A stretch of DNA of 5,215 nt from Prevotellaceae bacterium (GTDB lineage Bacteria > Bacteroidota > Bacteroidia > Bacteroidales > UBA932). The position numbers and the translations under genes are program-made. Shown here one piece after another: positions 4,415-5,215 of this stretch; positions within the stretch are counted from its first letter, which is position 1; each line of letters begins with the position of its first letter. The notes under the pieces were generated by a model that worked only from the letters and a program-made list of their open reading frames with translations, was not told the DNA's origin and did not search any database. Where the stretch lies: contig JAITSM010000246.1 of NCBI GenBank assembly GCA_031287815.1, forward strand, positions 1 to 5,215, in the 5' to 3' direction.

Positions 4415-5179
4415 TTGCGCTCCTCTGCTCCCATAGGGCTATTTGATTCCGGCGTCGGCGGACTGTCGGTGTGGCGCGAAGTGGTGAAACTGTTGCCCCA
4501 CGAACATACCGCCTATTACGCCGACAGCGCCTACTGCCCTTACGGGCAAAAGCAACCGGGCGAAATCATCGAACGCAGCAGCCATATCATGGATTTTTTG
4601 ATAGGGCAGCAACAATGCAAACTCATTGTGGTGGCTTGCAACACCGCTACCGCCGCAGCTATTGACTATTTACGCGCCACCTATCCCCTCCCCTTTGTAG
4701 GCATGGAGCCGGCAGTGAAACCGGCGGCACTGCATTCCGTTACCGGCGTGGTGGGCGTGCTGGCGACGCAGGGCACTTTCAAGGGGCGGTTGTACCACGA
4801 AACACTGGAACGCTTTGCCGGGCACATACAAATTCTCGAACAGCCCGGCGACGGCCTGGTGGAACTGGTAGAAAGCGGCCACGCCGGCAGCAAAGAAGCG
4901 CAGCGGCTGCTGGAAAAATATATCCGCCCGATGCTGCGCGCCAACATTGACCATTTGGTGTTGGGTTGTACGCATTATCCTTTCTTAATTCCCGCCATCC
5001 GCAAAATTACCGGCGACCGCATCACTATCTTAAACCCCGCTCCGGCAGTAGCGCAGCGCGTAAAATTCCTGCTCTCGCAAAACAATCTCCTCAACGCCTC
5101 CGGCGACGAAGCCCGCCACGAATTCTTCTCCAGCGGAGATTTGAAAACGTTGCGACAATTACTCCAGCAGCTTGGTTAA
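4415..5179 (+). CDS. murI: Glutamate racemase
   Basis: MurI interconverts L- and D-glutamate in the cytoplasm without a cofactor, supplying D-Glu for the peptidoglycan stem peptide. The 254-residue product shows the family's Asp-Ser pair in IGLFDSGVGGLS (D11, S12). It has the first catalytic cysteine in VVACNTATAAA (C75), and the second cysteine with its histidine in GCTHYPFL (C185, H187). LVELVE (148-153) matches the conserved glutamate region. YYADSAYCPYG (34-44) replaces the more common D-[TN]-A-R-x-PYG. The length is slightly short for the family. The frame is closed by TAA at 4400-4402, so TTG at 4415 is the only usable start and gives seven residues before GLFDSG. ATGs at 4387 and 4395 are in other frames and soon stop. 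It probably shares transcription with the preceding chaperone gene. Confidence 0.93.
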   Translation: MRSSAPIGLFDSGVGGLSVWREVVKLLPHEHTAYYADSAYCPYGQKQPGEIIERSSHIMDFLIGQQQCKLIVVACNTATAAAIDYLRATYPLPFVGMEPAVKPAALHSVTGVVGVLATQGTFKGRLYHETLERFAGHIQILEQPGDGLVELVESGHAGSKEAQRLLEKYIRPMLRANIDHLVLGCTHYPFLIPAIRKITGDRITILNPAPAVAQRVKFLLSQNNLLNASGDEARHEFFSSGDLKTLRQLLQQLG

Positions 5180-5215
5180 ATAAGAAATTTTGTCCTTAGT
5201 TTTAGTTCGAGCAAT

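Noticed and set aside
5180..5215. Promoter or terminator after murI
   Set aside because: AAATTTTG only loosely resembles the -7 element and no hairpin is present in the remaining 36 bases.

Overview
The window looks like chromosomal DNA of a member of the Bacteroidota, probably a Bacteroidales-type organism. Three things point there. The gene order is bamA, two skp/ompH-like genes, then murI. The promoters match the phylum's unusual consensus (TTTG near -33, TANNTTTG near -7) instead of TTGACA/TATAAT. Translation starts lack Shine-Dalgarno sequences but have AT-rich leaders. All three exported proteins also have a predicted signal-peptide cleavage of the form A-X-A|Q, typical of this phylum.

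Positions 632-5179 are a compact, co-directional cell-envelope cluster. It encodes BamA, the outer-membrane protein insertase (632-3199), two periplasmic Skp/OmpH-family chaperones (3237-3758 and 3822-4379), and glutamate racemase MurI (4415-5179), which makes D-glutamate for peptidoglycan. The gaps are 37, 63 and 35 bases. A consensus promoter precedes bamA (566-596) and another lies between the chaperone genes (3741-3772), so the second chaperone and murI can probably be transcribed separately from bamA. The chaperones would carry unfolded outer-membrane proteins across the periplasm to BamA, and murI ties the cluster to wall synthesis. These genes look intact. The one uncertainty is the start of murI, which has only a TTG in frame.

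Positions 1-631 hold no long gene but are dense in structure. On the minus strand a near-perfect promoter (307-337) fires leftward into a region with four nested complementary arms (158-263) and a competing set of arms (137-156 with 189-209). This is best explained as a structured RNA or long leader. Two further hairpins with GAAA loops and a 14-bp tandem duplication follow, and a possible minus-strand start codon (MKKY...) runs off the left edge. Between the divergent units lie a perfect 14-bp palindrome flanked by 7-bp-periodic arms (334-419) and a segment of about 135 bases that is open in codon register on both strands (422-580). The latter ends on the minus strand with a terminator-like hairpin and T7.

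The possible undescribed element is therefore in the first 600 bases. The protein-coding part is conventional. No mobile element, CRISPR array, tRNA or rRNA was seen. The last 36 bases (5180-5215) show no recognisable feature.
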